Shown: positions 31,006 through 39,911 of the stretch, piece by piece
How positions within the stretch are numbered: position 1 is the first letter of the stretch
Layout of the letters: each line of letters begins with the position of its first letter
Origin: Lachnospiraceae bacterium
GTDB lineage: Bacteria; Bacillota; Clostridia; Lachnospirales; Lachnospiraceae
Reading direction: 5' to 3'
NCBI GenBank assembly: GCA_015056725.1
Contig: SVFS01000006.1
Coordinates: 1-64,000 of the forward strand
Length of the DNA stretch: 64,000 bases
The notes under the pieces: generated by a model
Told to the model about the DNA's origin: nothing
What the model saw: only the letters and a program-made list of their open reading frames with translations
The model's database searches: none
Translations under genes and position numbers: made by a program

Positions 31006-31159
31006 AACATTCCACTTTCAAAATATATTTCATTCCTTGTCTTTACTGTTTAATATATTAACACATCTATCCTTTGGATTCATCCATGAAATATGTGATT
31101 GTATGCCTTTCTTTTCTATAGTAAAATAGATTTATAATAAACTACAAAGGAGGCATCTC

Positions 31160-31549
31160 ATGTACGAATTTCTTGATGATTATGTAACAGGTATTGAATC
31201 TATTGACGACGAACACAGACGCTTATTTGAAATTGCAGACGAAACATATCGTTTAAGTAAGGAAGAATTCTTAGTTGATAAGTACGATCAGGTACGTCAT
31301 ATCCTAGGCGAATTAAAAGATTATGCCCTACTGCATTTTGAACACGAAGAAGCCTATATGGAAAGTATCAACTATAAGAAAATGTTCATGCAAAAAGTAC
31401 AGCATGACCAGTTCCGTGAAAAAGTAAATAATCTCGATTTAGATCATCTGGATGAAAATTCCGATGAAATGATTGATGAAATCCTTACTTTCCTGACCAA
31501 TTGGTTGATTAATCATATCTTAGAACACGACAAACAAATCGGAATGTAA
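31160..31549 (+). CDS. Bacteriohemerythrin
   Basis: GIESIDDEHRRLFEI...HFEHEEAYMESINY...HILEHDKQIG. Confidence 0.93.
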   Translation: MYEFLDDYVTGIESIDDEHRRLFEIADETYRLSKEEFLVDKYDQVRHILGELKDYALLHFEHEEAYMESINYKKMFMQKVQHDQFREKVNNLDLDHLDENSDEMIDEILTFLTNWLINHILEHDKQIGM

Positions 31550-31560
31550 CATATAACACA

Positions 31561-31596
31561 AAGAAGTATCTGCCATAAGCAGATACTTCTTTTTTA
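31561..31596 (+). terminator. Rho-independent terminator after hemerythrin
   Basis: AAGAAGTATCTGC-cataa-GCAGATACTTCTTTTTT. Confidence 0.85.
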
Positions 31597-31660
31597 TCAT
31601 CGCTCATATCTTCAAACACTACCTCTTACTGTTATATTTTTACCTCTTGCTAAAAACCTA

Positions 31661-31688
31661 TTTACATTTTTCCCTATTCCTTTATACT
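31661..31688 (+). promoter_or_regulatory. Predicted promoter of LytTR-LiaF-like operon
   Basis: TTTACA-N16-TATACT. Confidence 0.55.
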
Positions 31689-31709
31689 TAACTCATCCCG
31701 GAAGCAATA

Positions 31710-31733
31710 TCGCAAGCACACACTCTCTTGCGA
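31710..31733. promoter_or_regulatory. Inverted repeat TCGCAAG-N10-CTTGCGA, candidate operator
   Basis: Perfect 7-bp arms just downstream of predicted promoter. Confidence 0.5.
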
Positions 31734-31771
31734 ACACAAAGAGCTTCTATGTGTAAAAAGGTGGTGAGAAT

Positions 31772-32233
31772 ATGAAAATACGAATTGAAATGGAGGACGC
31801 TTTGGAAGAAGACGAAATCATTATCAGGTGTAGTCAACTGACAGAAGAAATCATCCGGCTGCAGAGGATGCTTCAACAGGAAAGCAACAATTCAGGTCAA
31901 TTCATATTGTATAAGGAAGATACGGAATACTACGTACCGCTTACTGACATTCTTTTTTTCGAAACTGAATCGGGAAGTGTGCGCGTACATACCAGAGCCG
32001 AAGTATACGAAACCAAATATAAGCTATACGAATTGGAAGAAATCCTTCCCGGCCATTTCCTTAGAATTTCTAAATCTGCTATTGTCAATTGCGACCAGAT
32101 TTATTCTGTCAGCCGAAATCTGACAGCATCCAGTCTGATTGAATTCCGCAATACGCATAAACAGATTTATGTTTCCAGAGCATATTACAAAGTATTAAAA
32201 AGTAAATTAGATGAAAAGAGGTTATTAAAATGA
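31772..32233 (+). CDS. LytTR-family DNA-binding regulator
   Basis: DILFFETESGSVRVHTRAEVYETKYKLYELEEILPGHFLRISKSAIVNCDQI. Confidence 0.92.
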   Translation: MKIRIEMEDALEEDEIIIRCSQLTEEIIRLQRMLQQESNNSGQFILYKEDTEYYVPLTDILFFETESGSVRVHTRAEVYETKYKLYELEEILPGHFLRISKSAIVNCDQIYSVSRNLTASSLIEFRNTHKQIYVSRAYYKVLKSKLDEKRLLK

Positions 32234-32967
32234 GTAAAAGAAAAATTGGATGGGGTTTATTATTTATCGCAGCAGCAATCTTTTTGGTTGTCAACCATTT
32301 AGGATTATTAAGTGCAGACATCAGTGTCTTACGCGTATTCCTTGCCGCTGCCTTTCTGTGTGGTCTTGTAGATGGTATTAAAAACAGAAGTTTTCCGGGT
32401 ATTTTCTTCTCAATTGCTTTCTTGTGGGCTACTATCGATAATGTCCTTGGTGTACCGGAACTTTCTTTATGGATTTTATTATCTGCAGCATTATTTTTAT
32501 CAATCGGATTTTCTTTCCTGTTTCCGGAATCGTATAAACGAAAATACGAAAAACATATGCATGACCAAAAATGGAAAGATTATGAAGACGGTGATAAAGT
32601 CGGCGAACACCAGACCGTTATTGATGAAACCGCTTCTGAAGAAGTATATTGTTTCAACCGTTTTGGTGCTACTACCAAATATGTCAATACAAGCAATTTA
32701 AGAAGTGCCCGTCTGGAAAATCACTTTGGCGAAATGAAAGTCTACTTTGATCACGCTGAAATCACACAAAATCAGATCACCATTTCCGTTGATAATTCAT
32801 TTGGTGAAATGCAGTTATATTTCCCACGCCACTGGAATGTACAGGTAAATGTAAATGCTACTCTTGCTGACGTAAGTGAGAAAAACGCAAAAGCTTCCGC
32901 TGAATTTCCACGTGTTCTCTTAACAGGAAATACCAGTCTTGGAGAAGTAGCTATTTTCTATATTTAA
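32230..32967 (+). CDS. LiaF-like membrane protein
   Basis: N-terminal TM domain GWGLLFIAAAIFLVVNHLGLL; C-terminal beta-repeat NHFGEMKVYFDHAEI...SFGEMQLYFPRHWNV...SLGEVAIFYI; ATGA overlap. Confidence 0.85.
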   Translation: MSKRKIGWGLLFIAAAIFLVVNHLGLLSADISVLRVFLAAAFLCGLVDGIKNRSFPGIFFSIAFLWATIDNVLGVPELSLWILLSAALFLSIGFSFLFPESYKRKYEKHMHDQKWKDYEDGDKVGEHQTVIDETASEEVYCFNRFGATTKYVNTSNLRSARLENHFGEMKVYFDHAEITQNQITISVDNSFGEMQLYFPRHWNVQVNVNATLADVSEKNAKASAEFPRVLLTGNTSLGEVAIFYI

Positions 32968-32996
32968 CTCTAAGAACATTTCGCGTAGTAAAAAAC

Positions 32997-33055
32997 AATA
33001 CCGGCCGCCCAAAAATCAGACCAACTATCTGACTGGGAACGGTCGGTATTTTTAT
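32997..33055. terminator. Rho-independent terminator
   Basis: AATACCGgCCG...CGGtCGGTATTTTTATTG. Confidence 0.7.
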
Positions 33056-33078
33056 TGTTTCTTTCTATTCCATTTTTC

Positions 33079-34401
33079 CTATTCCATTTTTCTGTAATGC
33101 CGGTAATTAATGAATCCACGGAATCCTTCATCTAAAAATAACGTGATATAAACAGCCATCATATCCATATGAAACAGTTTAATCAAAACCGTAGATACAC
33201 TAATCACAATAGCAGAACCATATATCTGGGAAATCAGCATCCATTTGGAATCTCCTTTTGCCTTGATTCCATTCCCGCACAAGGTATTCATACTCTGAGG
33301 GAACATGATAATTCCAAGAAAAATCAGATACGGTACCCCTTGTCGGATAATTTCTGCATCATTAGAAAATAATCCCAGAAGGCTTTGTGGCATAATCATA
33401 AAACAGCCTGCTGCTATCGATACAATCAAAGCATTCAACATAACACAGGCATAAAACTTCTTATTTGCATCTTTTCTCTTGCCTGCTCCGATATCATGAC
33501 CAATCAGTACCAGTGTCCCTCTGGATGTAGCCGCAAAAACAGCATATACCATGCATTGGCAGCCAAACGTGATAGAATATATTGCCATACTCTGATAACT
33601 GAATCCATTGATAAAACGAATCAGTATCAGGTTTGAGAAATTCCACAAAAAGTATTCCAGACCGCAAGGAATTCCAAGTTTTAAGATTTCCTGATAGCTT
33701 CTTGCATCCAGCCATTCTCGCGAAGGAACTACAAGCGCATATTCTTTTTTCTTAAACACCATGCAATAAAACAATAAATACACTGTCGATAACACATTTG
33801 CTATCAAAGTACCAATTGCTGCACCTCTTACATACAGAGCCGGAAAGCCTAATTTTCCGAATATCAATATCCATGAAAGTACAATGTTTACGATTACTTT
33901 CATAACCCCCGCATACATAATCGGTTTTGTATTTCCAATCCCCTGTAAATAAGATTGCAACGTACTGTCAATACCAATCAATAGCATAAACCAGGAGCAT
34001 ATTCGTATGTATGTTGCAGCATATCCAATCGTTTCAGAGGATACCTGAAAGAACGCAAGAACCGGATATGCACCGAACTGCCAGAGCAAAAATACCAGCA
34101 TTCCCAAAAGACTGCTGTAAAACAAGCTGCTTCGCACCTTTTCTTTCAGTTCATCAAACTGCTCTGCTCCATACAATCTGGAAACAATGATGGTAAGCCC
34201 CATGCTGATTGCTATCAGACTATCTGCTATGGATATCAATGGTCCCTGTGCACTTCCTATGGCTGCCACATATTTCGTATCCAGATTTCCCAAGAAAGCC
34301 TTATCTGTCAAGGATTGCAGTTGAAAAACGATTCCCTGTACCATAAGCGGAAATGCAACCACAATTATTTTTTTAATATCCTTTATTATTCCTGTTCCCA
34401 T
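33079..34401 (-). CDS. MATE family efflux transporter
   Basis: 12-TM MatE protein, VAFPLMVQGIVFQLQSLTDKAFLGNLDTKYVAAIGSAQG. Confidence 0.93.
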   Translation of the reverse strand: MGTGIIKDIKKIIVVAFPLMVQGIVFQLQSLTDKAFLGNLDTKYVAAIGSAQGPLISIADSLIAISMGLTIIVSRLYGAEQFDELKEKVRSSLFYSSLLGMLVFLLWQFGAYPVLAFFQVSSETIGYAATYIRICSWFMLLIGIDSTLQSYLQGIGNTKPIMYAGVMKVIVNIVLSWILIFGKLGFPALYVRGAAIGTLIANVLSTVYLLFYCMVFKKKEYALVVPSREWLDARSYQEILKLGIPCGLEYFLWNFSNLILIRFINGFSYQSMAIYSITFGCQCMVYAVFAATSRGTLVLIGHDIGAGKRKDANKKFYACVMLNALIVSIAAGCFMIMPQSLLGLFSNDAEIIRQGVPYLIFLGIIMFPQSMNTLCGNGIKAKGDSKWMLISQIYGSAIVISVSTVLIKLFHMDMMAVYITLFLDEGFRGFINYRHYRKME

Positions 34402-35333
34402 TGATTTGTAATCCTCATTTTTAAACCTTTTTTATAATATGATGTAATATTTTCCACAATTTGAATTCTCGGAAGTCTGTCTACGGGTATTTTCTCAGAA
34501 AGCATGTTTATTAGTTCCTTTTCCAGTCCGCAATAGCATTCATCTCCGGAAATCAATATCTCCGGCAAATCCATCACAAGAGTCAGCGAAAGAATGCATG
34601 TAACCAACGTCTGTCTGACATCCTGCAAGTTCTCACACAAATATTCCAATTCTCCGGCATATCCCCTTGCTCCTTCCATAATGGTACCTTTATAAATGAT
34701 TCCCACACCGATACAATGATTGATATAAGCAATATGGGCAAAGCTCGTTCTTCCTTCTCTCTCCGCAAAGGCAATGGCATTCGTATCATTTTCTACATAG
34801 AAATCCATACCAAGCTCTTCGATACAATATTTTGCAAGTTCCGTCCCCTCAAGCAACGGATAATACGGCAAACAGACAATCTCCTTCTCCAAAGTAACAC
34901 CCGGAATTCCAAGCACAATAATCGTAATACTTGGATAAGATTCCAAAAAATCCTGTATGATACCGATAACATCTTCCACAGAAATATCACGTCCTGCCTG
35001 ATATTCCCTAATTTCAATCTCGTTTTCACAGTAATCATACACACAGCATTTGAGATATTCATTTTCAAAATACATAAGCAATGCCTGCTTATATTCTGTG
35101 TGAATCCTGTATCTTGCTCCCGGCCGTCCGCCACAGCTGGTCTTTTCTTCACAGAGAATGACTATATTTTGCGCTATCAATTCCTTTAAAAGTTTCGATG
35201 TCGTTGGATATGACAAGCCGGTACATTTTGCTATGTCAGCAATTTTCATCTCCTTTTGTCTGCGCAACAAATTTCGAATCTGCCGTATATTCTGTTCCTT
35301 AATATTTTCTAAATGTAATGCGTTCTTTTCCAT
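34386..35333 (-). CDS. ROK-family transcriptional regulator with N-terminal winged HTH
   Basis: MKIADIAKCTGLSYPTTSKLLKELIAQNIV HTH; ROK-like VLGIPGVTLEKE...ENDTNAIAFAE. Confidence 0.85.
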   Translation of the reverse strand: MEKNALHLENIKEQNIRQIRNLLRRQKEMKIADIAKCTGLSYPTTSKLLKELIAQNIVILCEEKTSCGGRPGARYRIHTEYKQALLMYFENEYLKCCVYDYCENEIEIREYQAGRDISVEDVIGIIQDFLESYPSITIIVLGIPGVTLEKEIVCLPYYPLLEGTELAKYCIEELGMDFYVENDTNAIAFAEREGRTSFAHIAYINHCIGVGIIYKGTIMEGARGYAGELEYLCENLQDVRQTLVTCILSLTLVMDLPEILISGDECYCGLEKELINMLSEKIPVDRLPRIQIVENITSYYKKGLKMRITNQWEQE

Positions 35334-35384
35334 CGCTCAACCCCGACTTTTTAAACACTGTTGAAAAAGTGCTTTTACTATAAA

Positions 35385-35430
35385 AAAAAACTTTTTAAAA
35401 GTCAATCAGATTGCTTTTAAAAAGTTTTTT
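35385..35430 (-). terminator. 17-bp perfect inverted repeat: terminator of ddh and possible ROK operator
   Basis: AAAAAACTTTTTAAAAG-N12-CTTTTAAAAAGTTTTTT. Confidence 0.75.
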
Positions 35431-35442
35431 ATACTTATAAAA

Positions 35443-36423
35443 TTAAAGCATATGAGCTCGTAATTCTTCTGCTGAGCAAGGGCTCAAATATGCAGGTGCG
35501 ATGTCAAACACTGTCTTACAGCCTGTCATACCTTCCTGTTTCATGCGATATGCAGCTCTTGCATACGCTACGATAACAGAGGCTGTAAATTCCGGATTGG
35601 AATCCAGTTTTAAGCTATATTCGATGATATGGCTGTTTTCTTCATTCCAGCCTGTTTTGCCGCTACGGATTACAAAACCACCATGTGGAATTCCGCTATG
35701 GTCACGCTGTAATTCTTCTTCTGTAATAAAGTTTACTGTTGTATCATAATCTGCAAAATAGTTAGGCATTGTTTTGATTTCTTCTGCGATTCTATCTTTG
35801 TCTGCGCCTTCTTTTGCAACTACATAGCATTCTCTTGTATGTTTTTCTCTTGTAGTAAGTTCAGGATTTTCACCATTACGCACTTTTTCAAGCGCTGCAT
35901 CTACCGGTACAGTGTACTGTTTTGCATTAGCCACGCCATCAATGCGACGGATTGCATCGGAATGCCCCTGGCTGACACCTTTTCCCCAGAATGTATAATC
36001 TGCTCCGGATGGAAGAATACAGCTTGCATATAAACGATTTAAGGAGAACATGCCCGGATCCCAACCGCAGGAAATAATTGCTACATTTCCATTTTCTTTT
36101 GCTGTAGCATCTACGTTTGCAAAATGCTCAGGAATACGTGCATGTGTATCAAAGCTGTCAATTACTGTAAAATATTTCGCATATTCCGGAGTCTGTGTCG
36201 GTAAGTCTGTTGCACTTCCTCCGCAAAGAATCAGAACGTCTATTTCATCCTTCATTTTGATTGCATCATCAACAGAATATACTTTAACACCTTCTGTCAA
36301 AATCTTTACGGTGCTTGGTTCTCTACGGCTGAATACCGCTACAAGCTCCATGTCCTTGTTCTGTTTGATGGCACACTCGATTCCTTTACCGAGATTACCA
36401 TAACCCATGATTCCAACTCTCAT
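35443..36423 (-). CDS. ddh: meso-Diaminopimelate dehydrogenase
   Basis: VGIMGYGNLGKGIECAI...SCGWDPGMFSLNRL...FWGKGVSQGHSDAIRRIDGV. Confidence 0.95.
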   Translation of the reverse strand: MRVGIMGYGNLGKGIECAIKQNKDMELVAVFSRREPSTVKILTEGVKVYSVDDAIKMKDEIDVLILCGGSATDLPTQTPEYAKYFTVIDSFDTHARIPEHFANVDATAKENGNVAIISCGWDPGMFSLNRLYASCILPSGADYTFWGKGVSQGHSDAIRRIDGVANAKQYTVPVDAALEKVRNGENPELTTREKHTRECYVVAKEGADKDRIAEEIKTMPNYFADYDTTVNFITEEELQRDHSGIPHGGFVIRSGKTGWNEENSHIIEYSLKLDSNPEFTASVIVAYARAAYRMKQEGMTGCKTVFDIAPAYLSPCSAEELRAHML

Positions 36424-36521
36424 TTTTTCATATCCTCCTATTTCGGTTCATTCTATCTATATCCTGATTATTTTTTTTGAAGTCCTGTACTGTTTCCGAA
36501 CCTGCATGTTCCTTTCAAGGC

Positions 36522-37016
36522 TTATGTCTTCTTTCGAAACCATCTCGCAATCCATACAATGGCTACAATACCGGTAAATGCGCCTGCCAAATCCAGCAGT
36601 ACATCCAAAATACTTCCAAATCTGCCCGGAACAAAAAGCTGATGAATCTCATCCATTGTGGCATATGTGCCGCACCACAGCAGTGCATACCATTTCAGTC
36701 TTTTCTGCTTATCTATACACACCATTTTCTTTCGGATTCCACCCATATCCTTAAACGTAAGGCAGGTCAGTCCGCCAAGAATCATGTATTCACAGAAATG
36801 CGCCGATTTGCGTACTACATGGTCTATCATTTCAATATATTGCAGACGTTTTAATTCCTCCATCTGCTGAAAACCATTCACCACAATACTGCAAATTAGT
36901 TTTCCAATACTCATTGACTGCTCTGAGGAAACAGTATCCGGTTGTGCCGACAGCCAATATATCAAAGCCATCCAGAAAATCCATATTGTAAAGATTATCG
37001 TTTGCTTTTTTATCAT
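36522..37016 (-). CDS. VanZ-family protein
   Basis: RKSAHFCEYMILGGL...MDEIHQLFVPGRFGSILDVLLDLAGAFTG. Confidence 0.9.
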   Translation of the reverse strand: MIKKQTIIFTIWIFWMALIYWLSAQPDTVSSEQSMSIGKLICSIVVNGFQQMEELKRLQYIEMIDHVVRKSAHFCEYMILGGLTCLTFKDMGGIRKKMVCIDKQKRLKWYALLWCGTYATMDEIHQLFVPGRFGSILDVLLDLAGAFTGIVAIVWIARWFRKKT

Positions 37017-37048
37017 GTAAATTTTCTCCGACATATTTCACACAAACG

Positions 37049-37078
37049 ATTATAACTCTATTTTTTTTTTTTTGTAAA
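37049..37078 (-). promoter_or_regulatory. Predicted promoter of VanZ-family gene with poly-A spacer
   Basis: Minus strand TTTACA-[A12 TAGAGT, 18 nt]-TATAAT; 13-nt homopolymer at 37061-37073. Confidence 0.6.
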
Positions 37079-37080
37079 TA

Positions 37081-39819
37081 CTATTCTGTCTCTTTAAAAC
37101 CTGCACGCCTTATTGCTTCCGCAACAGCATATTGTTTGTGCTCTTTCTGCTTATCCAGATACTCTTCCTGAATCTGCTGATTCGTATACTCTATTTCTTT
37201 TTCAAACTCTCTGGCGGACATGAGATGACAGCCTTGTCCCAAAATAATAATCTGTTCCAGACCATCCGAAGTTGCTACTGTCACATCATACTTCCGCCCA
37301 TGTTCATGAGCAAACTTTTCGATGTACCTGTCAGCCGTTTCTGCTTCTTTTGTATAAACGACATGAATGTTATGATAATCCAGTATTTCTGTATCATGCC
37401 CTTTCACACGATAAGCATCAAATACTGCAATTAAGTCGCAGCCTTTCGTCGCCTGATAATTGCAAAGAATATCAAGAAGTTTTCCTCTGGCACTGTCAAT
37501 ATTAACCTCCGCAAATTCTTTCAATTCCTGCCATGCGAATATAATATTATAGCCATCTACGAGAAAATATGATTTATCTTTATTTTTTGGTCCGTATTCA
37601 TAAGTTCGGCTTGCACTCCTTTCGGATGCCATTGCCCTGTTCTGTCCATAAGAACCATATTCCTTGCTGTTTTCGCCCTTGCTGTAAGAAGACCATTTTC
37701 TCGTACCAACTTTACTTTGACTGTTGGCGTGACTTGTCCTTGCAAGAATCGCATCAATTTCTTCTGTACCGATTGCCATTTCTGCTTTTTCTTCCGGGCG
37801 CTTTGGCAAAACGGTCATGGCATTTCTTATCATTTCTTCATCCGTAATCTGATGCTTCTTGGTAAGGACGCTTTCCAAATGCATATACTCTTTCACTTCA
37901 TACCATGGAATAATCACCCCGGCTCCATGTGCACAAAATACAGAAGAAGATGGATTCTCCAAATCTGCCTCCGGCTCATAGCCTATCTTTTCCATGACCT
38001 CCTCAGTGTTATGACAAACATCATAGCCTGACAAGATACAGGCAAGTTTTCCCTGCCCCTGCGTATATCCTACCAATTCCGTCTGATAATGCTGCATTAA
38101 AGAAACCGGAGCTTCTCCTGTCAAAACAGCAGTTCCGTTTTGGATATCCGGCGTATCAAACCTTCCCTGCATGTGCTCCACATCCGTCATTGCACGTCCA
38201 ATCATTTTTTCAGGCACTTCGATTTCAAAACGGTAATACGGCTCTAAGAGAACACACTGTGCCTGCATTAAGCCTTGTCTGATAGCACGATACGTTGATT
38301 GTCTGAAATCTCCGCCTTCTGTATGCTTCAAATGTGCCTTACCCGCCTTTAGGGTAATCTTCATGTCTGTAATCGGAGAACCTGTCAGTACACCTACATG
38401 CTCCTTCTCTTCAATATGGGTCACGATCAAACGTTGCCAGTTCAAATCCAATTCGTCCACAGAACAATCCACGTCAATCTGAATACCACTTCCTCTTTCG
38501 AGAGGCTCCATCAGAAGATGCACTTCTGCATAATGGCGCAGCGGCTCAAAATGTCCCACACCCTCGACTGTAGAAGCAATCGTTTCTTTATACAGGATGC
38601 TTCCGCTTCCGAAATCTACGTTTACCCCAAAACGTTCGGCAATCATGCTTTTTAATATTTCCAGCTGCACTTCGCCCATAACCTGAATGCGGATTTCCTG
38701 TGTCTTCTCATCCCATAGGACATGAAGCTGTGGATCTTCCTCTTCCAGCTGACGCATCTTCTGTATCATTGTTACAGAAGATGTATCCTCCGGTAATAGC
38801 AGCTTATAAGTTAAAACCGGTTCCAGAATCGGTAAAATCTCTTCTGTTTCTGCCCCAAGTCCCTGCATTGGATATGTTTTGGTAAGACCGGTAAGTGCTA
38901 CAACCATGCCGGTCTCAGCCTCTTCCGTCAGCTCATATTTCTCACCGGAATAAATACGGATTTGATTTACTTTCTCCTGCCATTTTTCCTGCTTTGTAAT
39001 TCCTTCTAATACACTCTTTACTTTTAAACTTCCTGACGTAATCTTACAAAAGGTAAGCCTGTTTCCTTGCTCATCTCTGGAAATCTTGAATACGCGTGCA
39101 GCAAACGCATCCTGCTTCTCTGCCGTATCTTTTGTATACTCCTCAAGCCCCTGCAGTAATGTCTCTACGCCTTCCATATGGAGTGCTGCACCAAAAAAAC
39201 ATGGGAATATCTTTCTTTCCGCAATCCAGACTGCGATATCACTTTTACTTATTACTTCCTGTGCATTTTCTGAAAGAAGCATATTCTCCAGCAAGTCTTC
39301 ATCTTCACTGCACAAAATTACATTTTCGATAAACTCGTCGCTTTCCCGGTTTGTAAAGTCTATAATATTTTCAGAAAGCAACATTCTACACTGCTGTAGA
39401 AGACTATCCCTGTCCGCCTGCTCCTGGTCCATTTTATTAAAGAAAATAAACGTTGGGATTTCGTATTTCTCCAAAAGTCTCCATAGAGTTTTCGTATGCC
39501 CCTGTACACCATCCGCACCGCTAATCAGCAGGACTGCATAGTCGAGTACCTGAAGTGTCCTCTCCATCTCTGCTGAAAAATCCACATGTCCGGGGGTATC
39601 CAGCAGCGTAACAGACATATTTCCCATTTCAAACACAGCCTGTTTGGAAAAAATCGTAATGCCACGCTGTCTTTCCAAGTTATAGGTATCTAAAAAAGTA
39701 TCTCCTTTATCTACCCTTCCAAGATTTCTGATGGCTCCCGTTTTATATAAAATTGCTTCTGAAAGTGTTGTTTTGCCCGAATCAACATGGGCCACAATAC
39801 CTATTACTTTTCGATTCAT
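37081..39819 (-). CDS. Tet(M)/EF-G-like ribosomal GTPase fused to C-terminal YacP/Rae1-type NYN endoribonuclease domain
   Basis: G1 AHVDSGKTT, G3 DTPGHVDF, G4 NKMD; C-terminus SYFLVDGYNIIFAWQELKEFAEVNIDSARGKLLDILCNYQ...DLIAVFDAYRVKG...VVYTKEAETADRYIEKFAHE...VTVATSDGLEQIIILGQG. Confidence 0.95.
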   Translation of the reverse strand: MNRKVIGIVAHVDSGKTTLSEAILYKTGAIRNLGRVDKGDTFLDTYNLERQRGITIFSKQAVFEMGNMSVTLLDTPGHVDFSAEMERTLQVLDYAVLLISGADGVQGHTKTLWRLLEKYEIPTFIFFNKMDQEQADRDSLLQQCRMLLSENIIDFTNRESDEFIENVILCSEDEDLLENMLLSENAQEVISKSDIAVWIAERKIFPCFFGAALHMEGVETLLQGLEEYTKDTAEKQDAFAARVFKISRDEQGNRLTFCKITSGSLKVKSVLEGITKQEKWQEKVNQIRIYSGEKYELTEEAETGMVVALTGLTKTYPMQGLGAETEEILPILEPVLTYKLLLPEDTSSVTMIQKMRQLEEEDPQLHVLWDEKTQEIRIQVMGEVQLEILKSMIAERFGVNVDFGSGSILYKETIASTVEGVGHFEPLRHYAEVHLLMEPLERGSGIQIDVDCSVDELDLNWQRLIVTHIEEKEHVGVLTGSPITDMKITLKAGKAHLKHTEGGDFRQSTYRAIRQGLMQAQCVLLEPYYRFEIEVPEKMIGRAMTDVEHMQGRFDTPDIQNGTAVLTGEAPVSLMQHYQTELVGYTQGQGKLACILSGYDVCHNTEEVMEKIGYEPEADLENPSSSVFCAHGAGVIIPWYEVKEYMHLESVLTKKHQITDEEMIRNAMTVLPKRPEEKAEMAIGTEEIDAILARTSHANSQSKVGTRKWSSYSKGENSKEYGSYGQNRAMASERSASRTYEYGPKNKDKSYFLVDGYNIIFAWQELKEFAEVNIDSARGKLLDILCNYQATKGCDLIAVFDAYRVKGHDTEILDYHNIHVVYTKEAETADRYIEKFAHEHGRKYDVTVATSDGLEQIIILGQGCHLMSAREFEKEIEYTNQQIQEEYLDKQKEHKQYAVAEAIRRAGFKETE

Positions 39820-39911
39820 TTTGTACCCTTACCATAAATTTATGCTAACGCCATTATACGTTTTCCTTGACACAGGCGCAATGTATTTCCCATCCACTTT
39901 TTATTGTCTTA

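Noticed and set aside
37081-39819. Acquired tetracycline resistance gene
   Set aside because: GTPase half is Tet(M)-like, but there is no mobile context and it carries a C-terminal NYN fusion; a resistance claim needs phenotype data.
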